Source: Ancylostoma caninum | Taxonomy: Eukaryota; Nematoda; Chromadorea; Rhabditida; Ancylostomatidae | Direction of reading: 5' to 3' | DNA length: 64,000 bases | Assembly: GCA_037903475.1 (NCBI GenBank) | Contig: JBAJFG010000172.1 | Span: 620,001 to 684,000 of the forward strand | In this document: positions 10,888 through 22,429 of the stretch, piece after piece | How the letters are laid out: each line of letters starts with the position of its first letter | Numbering within the stretch: position 1 is the first letter of the stretch | Notes under the pieces: model-generated | Told to the model about the DNA's origin: nothing | The model's database searches: none | Seen by the model: only the letters and a program-made list of their open reading frames with translations | Translations under genes and position numbers: made by a program

Positions 10888-10991
10888 AATTGGGTGTTTC
10901 ACCAATAATCAAACAGGTTTTCCTCCTGCCAAGGAAAGTGCTACATCCGCTAGTAAGGTACAGTATACATATAAGGTGTGATACATATAAG
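10888..10991 (+). promoter_or_regulatory. W3 promoter: shared block plus TATAAG
   Basis: 'aattgggtgtttcacc', 'aatcaaacaggttttcctcc' and 'gccaaggaaagtgc' lead to 'acatataagcagtgtagaattagtac' with TATAAG at 10986-10991. Nearly the same as the W2 promoter. TATA to ATG is 59 nt. Confidence 0.75.
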
Positions 10992-11044
10992 CAGTGTAGA
11001 ATTAGTACGTCAGCTGGTTTGCTTGACGAACGAACATCCTATAC

Positions 11045-12013
11045 ATGAAACTCGTGCTCTTGCTTCTCGTTTGCCTACTTTGTGGTAAGTTCGTATGTGA
11101 AATAGCTCAAATTAGTACTCTTCATAAAAGCATTACATTCTTTTCAAGTCGCAACTACGTATGCGAGGATCTGCCGCGTGCCACCCTGCGATCCGGTTCA
11201 CCGGTATGATCACTTCCAAACAATTTATTATAGGGTACCGATCAAAAAAATCCCTGAACTTTGCGGCTATCACCACGATTATTGCGATTGTTATGGCAGA
11301 AGAGCAATAATGAAAAAAGCAAAGAGGGATGTTTACGAAAATACAAGCAGTGAGAAGCTGTCAGAGGCTATTCATGCCTAAGGCGAAATGTGGGTATGCT
11401 CTAAACGGAATTTAGGTGGGCACAGTTGTGGACGCATTAACAGGTTGCGGTTAAAATTTGTTTGTTCAGACATCGGGTGCGAATAATTATGATAACAAAT
11501 ATTCAGAGCAATTCTTTATAAAAAATTGAGCGATGTTCTATGAAGCAACATGCTACTGACAGTAGCATGTTTGAACGTGAACCTTTTCGAGTGATCGAAT
11601 TTCCTGGTGTGAAGATTATATGATCCGTGTCGTAGCTGCGCGATCGAAGGCCTAAGCTCGAATCCCTGGGCGAACGAAAATTAAGGTCTATGACCTGCTT
11701 CGCTGTACCTCTTTTATTTCGAAGCGTGCCTCACAGAATATTTCTGCTAATAATGGAAATGAATTATTACACTTATTCGTTGTAAACTAATCATTGTCAG
11801 TGAAAACATTATACATTCTGGATCATGTAATCATTCGGGGGCATAATTGTTTTATATTTATTCCTTTGTTTTCTTGGATTGTTATACTTATTCTTTTTTT
11901 TCAGAAATGAGAGATCTGCTGTCCCAGATGCAAACATGAGAGAGAAGCGCCGTTCTCAAGGGTGGTGGTGGGGGATTAGTACCCCACCACCCATACCAAT
12001 AATCTATAACTGA
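11045..12013 (+). CDS. W3: secreted Trp-rich precursor (WWW type)
   Basis: Exons 11045-11084, 11149-11203 and 11905-12013; introns of 64 and 701 bp; 67 residues. The signal peptide MKLVLLLLVCLLCVATTYA is almost that of W2, followed by RICRVPPCDPVHR with the CxxPPC spacer. Exon 3, after a strong 'tttttttttcag' acceptor, gives NERSAVPDANMREKR, a dibasic site, then RSQGWWWGISTPPPIPII and YN-stop. It carries a single payload, with three consecutive Trp followed by a Pro/Ile-rich end. The frame is intact, phases agree with the paralogues, and AATAAA follows 43 nt after the stop. Most likely a secreted, proteolytically released peptide; the receptor or target is unknown. The second intron is open in frame (see the alternative ORF at 11149-11381). 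Confidence 0.8.
11149..11381 (+). CDS. W3 intron-retained ORF (Cys/His-rich tail)
   Basis: If the GTATGA donor at 11204 is not used, exon 2 stays open for another 59 codons to TAA at 11379. The tail includes RYDHFQTIYYRVPIKKIPEL, then CGYHHDYCDCYGRR, then a Lys-rich segment. With exon 1 this would be a 90-residue secreted peptide having 6 Cys outside the signal sequence. The corresponding intron sequence in W1, W2, W4, W6, W7 and W8 is still alignable in places but is closed by stops after 3-21 codons. It may be an alternative product of W3, or an ancestral coding exon now intronic in most copies. No transcript evidence is available here. Confidence 0.35.
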
Positions 12014-12055
12014 CTCGACTAGAGCATTGTAATGCTCCTATTCCTTTTGTAAACT

Positions 12056-12061
12056 AATAAA
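12056..12061 (+). terminator. W3 poly(A) signal AATAAA
   Basis: AATAAA in 'tgtaaactaataaagcac', 43 nt after the stop codon. Same relative place as in the paralogues. Confidence 0.75.
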
Positions 12062-12449
12062 GCACTTCACTAGAAGAATTCCATCACACTAAGCACTTCG
12101 ATCGAACCAGAAAACTATTTCTTGTGATTTTCTAGGAAAGTTTTCTAATGCTAAGCTCTTAGCATGCAGATCCTTTTAGCGTATATTGGTGCCTCCCTTA
12201 TAAGGGAGAAGCTGCAAGCTTCAGCAGTAATATGGGGAAGTACCACGTCGAAATAAGTATCACGTCGAAATAATTCAGAGCTTAAAATAAAACTCATAAT
12301 GGATGCTGTGGAAAAAAAAAGTGAAATTAGCTATCAATCCTGTTTCTGTGAAATTAGCTATCAATCTTCTGAAAGATTTCTCTACTTGTCACAGAATGCT
12401 TGCTTTTAAGTCGAGAAAATGAAATTTTTTATACAATGACAAAGGGAAC

Positions 12450-12956
12450 AAACGCGATAGCTTTCACTCCGTATTTGGTTCCATCCACAACGCTTGTTTT
12501 CTTCGCCTCTCTTTGTCTCTTCGTCACCTATTGGTAGACGAGCAAATATTACTGTCGGAGTCGGTGCGCTAACGCACACACCGCAAAAGATAGAGTTAGG
12601 CGTTTGCTTCTGGGTGTACCTCAATAAACTTTACGTTACTTTTTTATTGTTCTGCGGAAACTTCAGCCGTCTTCGAAATCATTCACTTGCGTTGTCTCAT
12701 CTCATCTCATCGGCTCCACTTCTTACTCTGAAGTTTGGTGGCAATAAGTTTGGCGAGGGAATGTGTTTGGCAATAAATTTTGATTTTGCACGGCGGTAAA
12801 TTCTACAGAGGAATGGGTCCTAATTCTGTTCTGTAGTATAAAAGGCCGGAGAATTAATTGGTGATACATTTCACGGGTTAGCGAGATAAGATCGCGATTA
12901 TGTGAGATGACACGTTCGTTTCATTCTTGACTGGAGGCGTAGCCAACGACAACATC
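12450..12956. other. Tail of W3 flank, otherwise empty
   Basis: The stretch around 12660-12720 ('cgttgtctcatctcatc') is shared with flanks at 25.56 and 31.83 kb. No coding signal. Confidence 0.45.
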
Positions 12957-13008
12957 GATCCGGATGGCTCAGCTGGTAAGGCAGAGGACTCCGAAGACTG
13001 GCATCATA
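12957..13008 (+). tRNA. tRNA-derived 5' fragment (not a gene)
   Basis: 'ggatggctcagctggtaagg' matches a tRNA D-arm and A-box (TGGCTCAGCTGG) and continues into 'cagaggactccgaaga', like a tRNA anticodon arm. No T-arm or B-box follows, so this is at most a tRNA-derived remnant, perhaps a SINE head. Confidence 0.3.
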
Positions 13009-13448
13009 GCACTATTCCTGATAACATCGAAATTTTTGCATGGTTCATAACCCTTTTGTTTGATGATACAATTGGTAAGGTTCGTGTGGAGAATGAATAC
13101 AGTTGAAGAGGTTTGTTTGTCCTCCTGTCCTTATCCACGAAGGTGAAATCAACAAGAAGTTTTGACGTTTTTAATTTATTCGACTAAAGATTGGTAGTGA
13201 TTCTTCCGCAAAGGTGAGAGCAGTATTGTTAGAAAGGGTTATCCTCAGCTAGCCAGCGCCTCGGCAAGCATTTACAATGCTTACTACAAACAAGTTCTGG
13301 TTGAATGCGGCAGAATTTCAATATTCGAGGTTATGCGGAACGAGTTAGAAAAAAGTCATCAAGGCGATGAAGCGTTTACTATAGTCACAAAATCAATGTA
13401 TGATCTCCCGCGTTACCAGTTGAAAATGGAAACCTAACTGTAGCGTAC

Positions 13449-13624
13449 AGTCCTTGTCGAAAAGATAGACGGATTGCGCGTGCGGTTTCATATCGTCGCG
13501 GTCGCAGAATCGCGGTGGGACCTACTGGACCCTCTCACTTGGCGCATGCACTCTCCGCATCCATCGTTCAGGTCCCGCCGCGTTTGTGCAGTGACGGAAT
13601 CCGTCTATCTTTTCGACAAGGACT
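13449..13624. mobile_element. Short MITE, 27-bp perfect inverted ends
   Basis: 13449-13475 ('agtccttgtcgaaaagatag...') is the exact reverse complement of 13598-13624. The 176-bp element is GC-rich inside. Diverged relatives of its right half ('ggaat(c/g)g(g/a)tcta...', 'gactac') occur near 20245 and 20930. Confidence 0.8.
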
Positions 13625-16600
13625 ATATGTCCGAGTTGTGTTACCAGAATTTCACTACTTTGAAGATTCTCCCTATGTGATGTTCTTGTAAGACGTTGGT
13701 GGGAGACGATTACTCTAAACGTCGTCGTAAAACGCTCATTTGTATGTTTCAGGGCTTACCCGTGTTGTGGTATATGGGATTGGTATTCATAAAAATTCAT
13801 AGCAACGTAAACCCCAACGCAGTTGGCTGTGATGTGCTACAGTAATTTTAGTGGTAAATTGTAACTTGGAATAAAAGTTTTAGCTTTTCTTCTAGCCCGT
13901 ATGCATGAACATCCCCGCCGGAGAAAAGAGCGGATGAGCATCCCCAGGGGAGCGATCCCCTCCCCTCCCCAGCGGGGCTCCCTGCTATGCATGAAACTTT
14001 TCGAGGGGAGGAGATGCATCCCTTGCGCGCGCGGTTTGTGCAATCACGTCTTTCGCATCGAAAAACCGTGTGAAAATGCCGCTAAGGCTGCAATGATTTG
14101 GCTGTTAAAGTGTGGGAGTTCATTTTTTCCCATGTTCTCGAACATTTTCGTGGTTCACTTTATTGTTAGGAATACTTATGACTCTATTCCTTCACTTTTG
14201 TCGCATTTCGTTCTTGGACAGCGACATCCACGGCCTCAGCATTGAAACACCGTCTGAAAATGCCATTGAGGAGGGAATGTGCTGATTATAAAGTTCAAAT
14301 TAAGAAGTTGAGTTAAAATTATAAATTACGGTTATAGAGAAGAGAGGTGCAACAGATACACTCAAAAGTGGAATAGGAGACGCTTGAAATAGATAAAACA
14401 CATAAAGAATAGAAAAATCAGTGAGGTTGAGCAGAGACCGTCAAAAAGTTTGCAATTCATAAAAAAAGCAGAATTTTGAAAGGAAACATTTGATTGCTAA
14501 GTGTGATCCCCTCTCGAACCCCTGCTGACGGGCCCTAAATTGTCGTTCGCAGAATCGATCGCACGTACATAGTTGAGAAGAAAAACCTAAAACCTGGGAA
14601 ACGCCATTGGATTCTGCCTGAAATTTGTCTGTCAAGAAAAGCGATTGTGAGAACTAATGTATGTCCGAGTTAAAATACAGCACGTCCGCTTGAAATCCAT
14701 CGCACAGCAGATTATATGTAGAATGGCGATTGAATTTTCTTGGCCAATCGCCTGTAGACCCAGTAACGATAATAAGTGATTGGGATACGTGTCTCATCAT
14801 GAGAAGGTGGAGGAATGGCGACAGTTGTATAAATTGTCAAACTGCCGGAGGTGCTTGGAAGCTCAGGGACAACACACCCATTACTCTGGAATTTGTGCCC
14901 ACGGTGGCTCCCCGGTTCGTCTCGGAGTGGAAAAAATTCCGTTTCTAAAGTTCATCCTTGATGTCGGTGAGACACAGTAACTTTGAATATTAAGCACGCT
15001 TAGTGTTATATTTTGAGAGAAGGATAAACATGTATTTGCAGAAGCATCTATGATAGGCGTCTGGGATGCATGGGATGTACTCGTTGAGACTTGAATACGA
15101 AAATGAAGACTTATTCGGTTGATGCAAAAATAATGCGCGTTTTTTGTTGCTTCATCTTCGGTGCAGAAAACTTCCGGTGTTCACCACCAACGGTATGAGA
15201 GGTTGCACATAATTCTGTAGCAAATTTCATAGCCTTTCAAAATATCCTATCCATTTTGAACGAATTCATGTTTCTGATGAATTTTTATTTCCGGAACGAA
15301 GGGCGCCAAAACAATTTTCTGCCAAACTCACTTCAGCGAACTAAAACGCGGCGGCATTCTAGCAGAAACCGCTCGGGATACCACCATAGTTTTATCAAAA
15401 GAAGTGTGAGCGAATACATTCCGCCAAGCTGCTTCCGGATTTTTCTACTCGGTGTGCATTGCTTCAAAAGTAAAGAATGTCATATAGGTCTTCCTGGGGT
15501 TTGCGACACCCAACTGATGACAATAATCAGAAAGCACCCATTTAACACAACATATTTGGTTTTGCAAAATTTCGCTGGTAGCTGCTGTCAGAGCATCCCT
15601 TTCTTCAGCAAAAATGGGAGGATAAAAAAGCTCGACTAGTGGATGTTGCGCATACTGAACGAGTACCAGGTTAATCCTCGTTAAGAGTTCTGCTTTGCGT
15701 CTTTTAGCGAAAGAATTCCCGCCGAACACTCGGCCGCTTAGTGATAAACTATGAAGTGTAGACCCTCTACGACGAAATGAAGTGTCTTGCTCAACAGTTG
15801 GACAAGAAAAATGCACGGAAACCCTCCCAGAAACCGAAACAACACCAAAATAAGGTTACAGCCACTTTGTGGTGAGCTGTAGCAAAGATCGCTCATTGCG
15901 GCTCATTCATTCCTTCTTATCTGGGAAGTACTTTCGAGTCGTAAATGAAATAAATTTGAAACTTCCCTGTGTGAACCCAGCTTTGCTCAATGAAATGGAC
16001 TCTACACTCCGAAGAAGAAGAACGTTGCCTTATAAACAGGGCATTGAAGAACACTAGGGATGAAAACAGCTGAGTGATGGCTGAGTTCGACTGTCGCGAG
16101 CCACCATGCATACGCGCCCTGAGCTCGAGTTTCTACCGATGGGGTCTATACGTGTTGGCTGTTGAGCATGGATTGCTAAATTTTCCAACGCCCTACTTCA
16201 AAGAAGCAAGAGATTGCGACGTCGTACCTACTACATGTTTCATACGGGCATAGTTCACCACCAATAAAGGCGCTCTTCGAAGGTGCCTTCTGCGGCATAG
16301 GTGCAGGCACTCAATCGCCTCTCAAGTGAGATTCCAGTCGGCCGCAAAATGTTGACGTCGGTCTCGCTCCCCTGCCTCTCGAGTACTGCTATGCAGGACA
16401 TACTCCTTGTCTAGCTAGTAGCAGACACCTTGGCCTTGAAGAAGCTTCAAAAAAGTGAGACAGCGAGCTGAGATCAGGAGGTAGGGGGACTACACATACA
16501 CCGACCATTTGGGAGAGCTAGGGCCAAAGATGGCGAAAGTGGGTTTTGCGGCTTTTTTTAGCGGTACAGTCTTGAAGCGGGTCAAATGAGTGTGTGCAGC

Positions 16601-16744
16601 TGTGCTCCCTGATAAATGGAAGAAGTAGATACTGTTATGTGGCTCCTTGATAAAAATCGATGTTAATTTTCTACGGCGCGCACGCACGTGTAGTTTAGCA
16701 TCTCAACCAACGTGTTACATAGACTTTTTTTATTTATAGTCCAC
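13625..16744. other. No supported gene
   Basis: ORFs of up to 127 codons overlap on opposite strands at 15256-15816 with no splice or homology support. A short frame near 14840-14900 (NCRRCLEAQGQHTHYSGIC) loosely resembles a Cys-knuckle, perhaps of a BEL/Pao gag, but is too short to call. Confidence 0.4.
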
Positions 16745-17785
16745 TAGACGGCATACCCGGCTTCGCTCGGGTGTTTTACTACCCCGGCAATTTCACACCA
16801 ATGAGGACAATTGCTAGTGCCGACAAATTCATTGCGGATGCCTATAATTTTGGTGGCAAACTTATAAGCAGGCTCATGTAACCCTCTTCCACCGACCCGT
16901 AAGCGAAAAGTCAGTAATGTTACTTCAGTGTCAAATTCATGGAAAGCAGTTGCCATATTCGCACTTAGGGTTTAGCGTTTTCGATTGATCCAGTGAACAT
17001 ATTCCTACCCCGTCCCTTTCCAAAAGCGGAGAAAGAGCAAAAGAATTACTGAGTCGATATATCCATGGAGAATAGTTGTCATATTCGTGTACGGCGCAAT
17101 GGAAAATCCCAGTAGACACATCTTCACCGGCCCGTGGACGAAAATAGCAAGAAATCAGAAAATCGATAAGTCGATAATTCGTGCAAAACGGTTATCATAT
17201 TCGTGTTCAGCGCACTGACAAACCCCAGTAGAGCTGTCCCTACTGACTCTCGTGCAGAAATATCGAAAAATCAATAAAATCGATAAATCGATATTTCGTG
17301 CAAAACAGTTATCATATTCGTGTTCAGCGCACTGACAAACCCCAGTAGAGCTGACCCTACTGACTCTCGTGCAGAAATATCGAAAAATCAATAAAATCGA
17401 TAAATCGATATTTCGTGCAAAACGGTTAACATATTCGTGTTCAGCGCACTGAGAAACCCCAGTAGAGCTGACCCTACTGACTCTCGTGCAGAAATATCGA
17501 AAAATCAATAAAATCGATAAATCGATACTTCGTGCAAAACGGTTATGATATTCGTGTTCAGCGCAGTGACAAACCCCATTAGACATGTCCTCGCCGCCCC
17601 CGGGCAAAAGTAGCGAAAAATCAATAAAATCGATAAATCAATCGATAATGCCTGGCACGAAGTAGCCTAAAACCTCCGCCGGCCCATGAGGAATGAGCAT
17701 GCAAAGTTTGGTCCCGATCGGTTCACCCTGCGCGATTTCTATAAGGAACATACATACATACACACACACACTCACAGACATTCTA
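16745..17785. repeat. 117-bp satellite, same family as 7.5-9.25 kb
   Basis: 'cgataaatcg' recurs at 17281, 17398 and 17515 with a period of 117 bp, each unit carrying 'ttcagcgcactgacaaaccc' and 'tactgactctcgtgcag'. More diverged units flank them. It starts with 'atacccggcttcgctcggg' and ends in short CATA/CACA runs. The 150-codon minus-strand ORF here is a repeat artefact. Confidence 0.85.
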
Positions 17786-18099
17786 CTTTATATATAGAGA
17801 TTGAGAATGATCAGGACAGTATCATTCTTGAAACTGTGACGCCATAGCTTATTAAGTTTTTAGGAGATCATGCGCTTCTGAATAAGGCCGGCACGAGACG
17901 TCCTTTCGACTTAGACCCGGAACCTCTCCAACTGAAAGAAAACTTTCACGAAATCATGTCAATTGATGCAAGTTTAATCATGCTTCTTCAATCTGCTAGG
18001 TCAAACGTATCTCATGATTTGGTTTACGCGAATGAGCATAGGAGAGTGGGGTGCGCCTTTGAACTTCTAAGGCATCCTCTGATAACTGTATGAGGCAAA

Positions 18100-18381
18100 C
18101 GCAACAGAGCCTGCCAAGCCACATCCCCAAGAAATGAAAGGCAGCCATTGCTGCATGAGGAAGAACTGCTGCATTCTGACTGCTGCGAGCAGCACACCCC
18201 GTGTTTCGGCTGCGTTGAGGGGGCTAGTTGCTGCCCGATTAATTGTGATGTCGTTTAGCCTACGTTCCGTCCCTCATATCCTGAACTCTACCTACTCCCT
18301 GCCACTGGCGACTCGCCCACTGAGAGCTGTGTATAAGCCGATAATGAAGTACCAGTGCTTAGTCGTGTCTCCGCTTCGACG
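18100..18381 (+). repeat. Dispersed repeat R, copy 1 (left half)
   Basis: Shares 'catgaggaagaactgctgcattctgactgctg' (two adjacent stretches) with copies at 28286-28690 (minus) and 48595-49400. One frame reads HSDCCEQHTPCFGC and GASCCPINC before a stop. A 'gtgtataagccg' TATA-like motif follows. The copy is split by the element at 18382-19642. Confidence 0.7.
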
Positions 18382-19642
18382 CTCAGACAATTGCAGCGGC
18401 CGGCCCGCGCACCCACTAGCGGCCGGGCTATCGCCGCCACCGCCGCCCGGCCGCTAAACGAGCGCGGGCCGGCCGTTACTAGGCCGCCGCCCGGCCTGTA
18501 TGGTGATCAAATCGATCGATTCGCGCTCGTAAATGCATCCGTCCTTCGAGTTTTCTGTCTTTCTTGATTTATTGCGAGCGAATTCTATAATGTGCAATAG
18601 TTTATTATAGCAAAAATCGAACACACATATATAACTATATTTTTCAAAGGAATTCATGAATCGAAAGAAATAACGAATCCGTGCTCTTACAATAGGAATA
18701 CAAACAGTAAGGCTGACAACTAGCAAACTTTCAGTACACTGGTTTACATTTTCGACTTCAAGAAAGTAAGCATCGTTTGTTCAAGAGCAATCCTAAAACA
18801 TACAAAAAAGCAAGACAATGGCATAAATGGATCCAGCATATAAAAAACCAATTAAGGAAGTAGATGCGTCCATGGCCGAGCTCTGTTCCACTTGTCTTCT
18901 TCCTGTAGCAGAGTTTGAGCGTTAGAGCCACACCATGGTTGTAAAAGTGAAGTTAGTTATCATATTTACGGCTGTGTCACCTGAAGATTTACGAGAAACA
19001 GTGATTAATAACACCATCTAAGCAACAGAATAATACAAGCAAGTAAAGGCACATTGGAAGCACTCACATTTAGTTTGCGACAGATTTTATCCTTTGAATT
19101 CTCATTACTACTCACATTCAATACTCCATCAATAAGTTTAGTCGCTGAATGTGAATCGGATCTTCCTTTCATTTCTTCAGTCTGCATCTAGTCAACATCA
19201 TCCATCTGCAGAATTAAATGGTGAAAGAGAAGAAAGCTCGACAAAATCGGACGACATCTGAAATTTTTGTAATATCCCCTGGATCGTAACTTATGTAGAA
19301 CATTTCGAAAATATTCCAACATATTGAATTCTGAAGTGTTCGAACTTTACAGAAACAAAATGGTCAATACAATTCATCAATGACAAAGAAAAATAGAAAA
19401 AAAAAACTCGATGACGAAGAAGAAGACTGTCATTTCTAGCGCGTTTCCCGTAACGGAAGCGTTTAACGTGATAATGCACAATTTTTATAGTCGCGCGGCT
19501 GGCTTGGCGGGAAGCTAAGGGCCGCCGCTCGGCCGCTAACGGCGTGGGTAGCTCGCGGCCGGGCGGCGGCACATAAAATTAGGGCCGCTTCCCGGCCGCA
19601 CGGCCCATGAGGCGCGCGGGCCGCTCCCTGCAATTGTCTGAG
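18382..19642. mobile_element. Nested 1.26-kb transposon with GC-rich ends
   Basis: Ends are 'ctcagacaattgcag' and its reverse complement 'ctgcaattgtctgag', each followed by about 100-150 bp of GGCCG-rich sequence; the interior (18520-19480) is AT-rich. Flanks join as 'gcttcga(cg)gagacaagg', matching the unbroken copy near 49030 ('gcttcggcggaggcaggg'), with CG apparently duplicated. No transposase ORF, so it is non-autonomous. Confidence 0.75.
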
Positions 19643-20060
19643 CGGAGACAAGGCGAGCCCTGCGAGACTCTTCAGGCTGGCAGAGACCCGGGTAAAGCAG
19701 TGGCCCAGTGCAACAATCGCTCAGGCTGGATGAGTGCGGTACTGACGCGTGCGGGGGCGGCTCGGATCTGAGGTCCGTGGGCCGCTGCTTCGTTGCCGCG
19801 GAAAGCGCAGTCGCATTTGGGAATATGTAGTTTTGGACGAGCTTGGGTAAGCATTCAATTATCCAAGCCTACAGTAGGAACACAGCCCTGTGCCCAGATT
19901 GAGCTTCCATCCTAGGTTTGAAGCACGCAAACCAGTTCACCGCCCCCCCCCCCCAATCACAGCCATTCCGGGGCAAACGCAGCTCGTGGGGCAACAAAAT
20001 AAGCTTTGACCTTGCGATGTAACTGCTGTTGAAATGTGTTCGGCTTTTCTTCGTCGTCCC
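19643..20060 (+). repeat. Dispersed repeat R, copy 1 (right half)
   Basis: Continues copy 1 after the nested element; 'ccctgcgagactcttcaggc', 'gtgcaacaatcgctcagg', 'gagcttgggtaagcattcaa' and 'acacagccctgtgcccagat' align with about 49055-49320. Confidence 0.7.
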
Positions 20061-20184
20061 GGGATCTCTGAGTCAGAGTTCGCTAGATTCGAGTGATCTA
20101 ATCACGGGATACCAGTGCAGAACATAGGAGAGGGTGCGTTCCTCCTAGAATGAGTGACCAAATCTTTGAAGTTACTTTGCAAAA

Positions 20185-21405
20185 GTTTTCGCTGCGATTC
20201 TGTGGGCGCGACACTATGGAACCACACACGGAATCGGTCTATCTTTTGAATGGGGACTACGTAAGGCTGGAAGACCAATTAGCTAACGCCAACAGACACA
20301 TATTTTCTCAACTTAGACTTTAGGCAAGTTTTGATGACGGCCATACTGCCACACATAACATTCATCACATAACGGATTATGGAATGATGATTTGGATTTC
20401 TTTACCCGACCAGCTGTCCAATCAGTAATTGTGATGAATAATGGGAGCACGTGTCAGATTATGAAAGTATGAAGGGATGATGGCAGCTTAACAATCAGTT
20501 GAACTACATGTTATCTACCAGGCCCAAAACGACTTGCATGTGAGCAAACTGAGCTCCGAAAAAAAGGTGAAAAGCAAAGGAGCTCACATGGGACCCTGGC
20601 CGGAGCCCCGTAAAATTTTCATGGTCTGAATGAAAAATGAAACTGGCTTGTAACAGCAGACAAGGTCTGGAGTAGATATCGCCACCTTGCTGCCAGGAAC
20701 CTCCAGAGATTTCCACTTATGCACATACATAGTTTGGCATGCAATCTGATAAGCTATCCAGATTCAATCGCACGTATATGCCTCTTTGAAGGTATAGAAG
20801 GGTTATCTGGTTGCAGAATGGCGACAAGACCTAAACGAGAAATGCTGTGAAAACATGCTCTAAATGAGGAGGTCGAGTAAGTACCGCTGCGATTCTGCGG
20901 CAGCGACGCTATGAAGCCAAAAACAGAATGGAACACTCTTCTCGATAAGGACTACACAGGGCTGGAAAACCAATAAGCAAACACTACCAGACACATGTTT
21001 TCCAAGTTAGACTTTCGGAAGAATTTTATGGGCCATACTGCCGCGCTTAACACTCATCACATAACAGATTATCCAATGTTGATTTGGATTTTTTAGCCAA
21101 TCAGGTGTTCGATCAGATATTGTCATGAATAATGGGAACACGTGTCAGATCATGAAAGTATGAAAGGATGATGGCAGGTGAACAAACAGTTGAACGAGCT
21201 TTGAACCTAATGGATTACGTGTTATCTTATCAGGCAGCATGTGGGTAAGCTGGGCTTCAAAGAAAAAGGTGAAAAGCAAAAGGACTCGCCCGGCAAATGG
21301 GCCGGAACCCCGTAAAATTTTCATGGTCTGACTGAAAAGTGAAACTGGGTTGTAATAGCTGACAAGATCTGGGGAGGATATCGCCACCTTCAGCAGCAGG
21401 AGCAC
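20185..21405. repeat. Two tandem diverged ~520-bp copies
   Basis: 20185-20705 and 20880-21400 share the order 'gctgcgattctg(t/c)gg', 'gccatactgcc', 'acaca/cataac...cattcatcacataac', 'atgaataatggga(g/a)cacgtgtcag' and 'gccggaacccc'-like blocks. Parts match the arms of the palindrome at 61.2-64 kb, so both belong to that transposon family. Confidence 0.65.
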
Positions 21406-22286
21406 CTACAGCGTTTCCTTCTCTCACATGTCATCTTTTCAATTGGGATAAGGTATTCGATGTTTTTATTAGTGTTTTCATTAGATTTGCTAAGCAGTTT
21501 GAAATTTCCTGTCCCCAGCTACATTCCAGAAGTGGAAGAATTTTCTGGGCATGATTGGGTGTTCTTTTTCTAAGCGAATAGTCATAATTTGGTGGAATAT
21601 ATCGCATTTTGCTTGAACAAAGTGTGGGTTTTTTTTGGGAACGTGGAGCTCTTGCATCTCGCCGAAGGTGGAGGAATGAACTAAATGGGCAGGCGTGCAG
21701 CATCTTTTCTTTTTGTTTTCTCGCAGTTTCCGTGCCAAGGATGTGCTCTCACTGTTTTGTGAAGTTTGTGTTGTTGAAATTGAAGCTCTGCTCATCGATT
21801 TTGGGCAATCCTGGCCTGTTTCTCGAAATGGACTTCGTTTTGGTTTTGACCCTAAAGGAAGCTCGTGCTGGGCCTGTTTTCACATAGTTATTCGCTCAAA
21901 AACGAAACCATAGCCTTGCATGTGGACATAGCACTTTCGAAATCTTATTAATAATTGATTAAGGAAAATACATAGTATCTTTGTGTTGCTAAATGTACAA
22001 TCTCTACTGTAAACAGAGAGTTTTGTTTTGCAACAACAGGCTTTTGAGCGGTTTTCATCACCTGCTTCATTCTTGAGACAGTGACGAAGCATAGGTCTAT
22101 GTAGACGGGTTCGGGGAACACTGGCAGTGCGCATGAAAACTTGTGAGCGCTTAGTAAATTGGTAAAGGTCTCAGCATACCCAAAACAGATTATGGCGGCC
22201 TCGTCGCCGATACTAGTAACTATCGATTTATCGATTGTCGCAGCGTGGGCCTGATGCTGTGTAATTTTTAGTGCTTATCTCGAAGT
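21406..22286. other. No recognisable gene
   Basis: ORFs of 70-100 codons on both strands overlap one another without splice signals or known motifs. 5' flank of W4. Confidence 0.45.
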
Positions 22287-22370
22287 AATTGGGAGATTCA
22301 TCCCGAACTAAACAGGTTTGCCTGCCACCAAGAAAAATGCTTCATTCGATAATAGGGTGCGATATATAAG
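22287..22370 (+). promoter_or_regulatory. W4 promoter: shared block plus TATATAAG
   Basis: 'aattgggagattcatcc', 'aaacaggtttgcctgc', 'caccaagaaaaatgcttcat', then TATATAAG at 22363-22370 and 'cgctgtagaat'. TATA to ATG is 67 nt. Confidence 0.75.
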
Positions 22371-22429
22371 CGCTGTAGAATAACTACACTTCCATCGGCA
22401 CGTTTAGCTGTCGAGCAAGACTTCTAAAC

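Noticed and set aside
11240..11300. CGYHHDYC as a phospholipase A2 active site
   Set aside because: Spacing matches C-x-x-x-H-D-x-C, but the second Cys is Gly, there is no calcium loop or supporting fold length, and paralogues do not keep it. Probably chance.
12957..13008. Functional tRNA gene
   Set aside because: D-arm and A-box only; T-arm, B-box and acceptor closure absent.
15256..15816. Protein-coding gene from overlapping 123-127-codon ORFs
   Set aside because: Opposite-strand ORFs of similar length with no domain, splice or family support.
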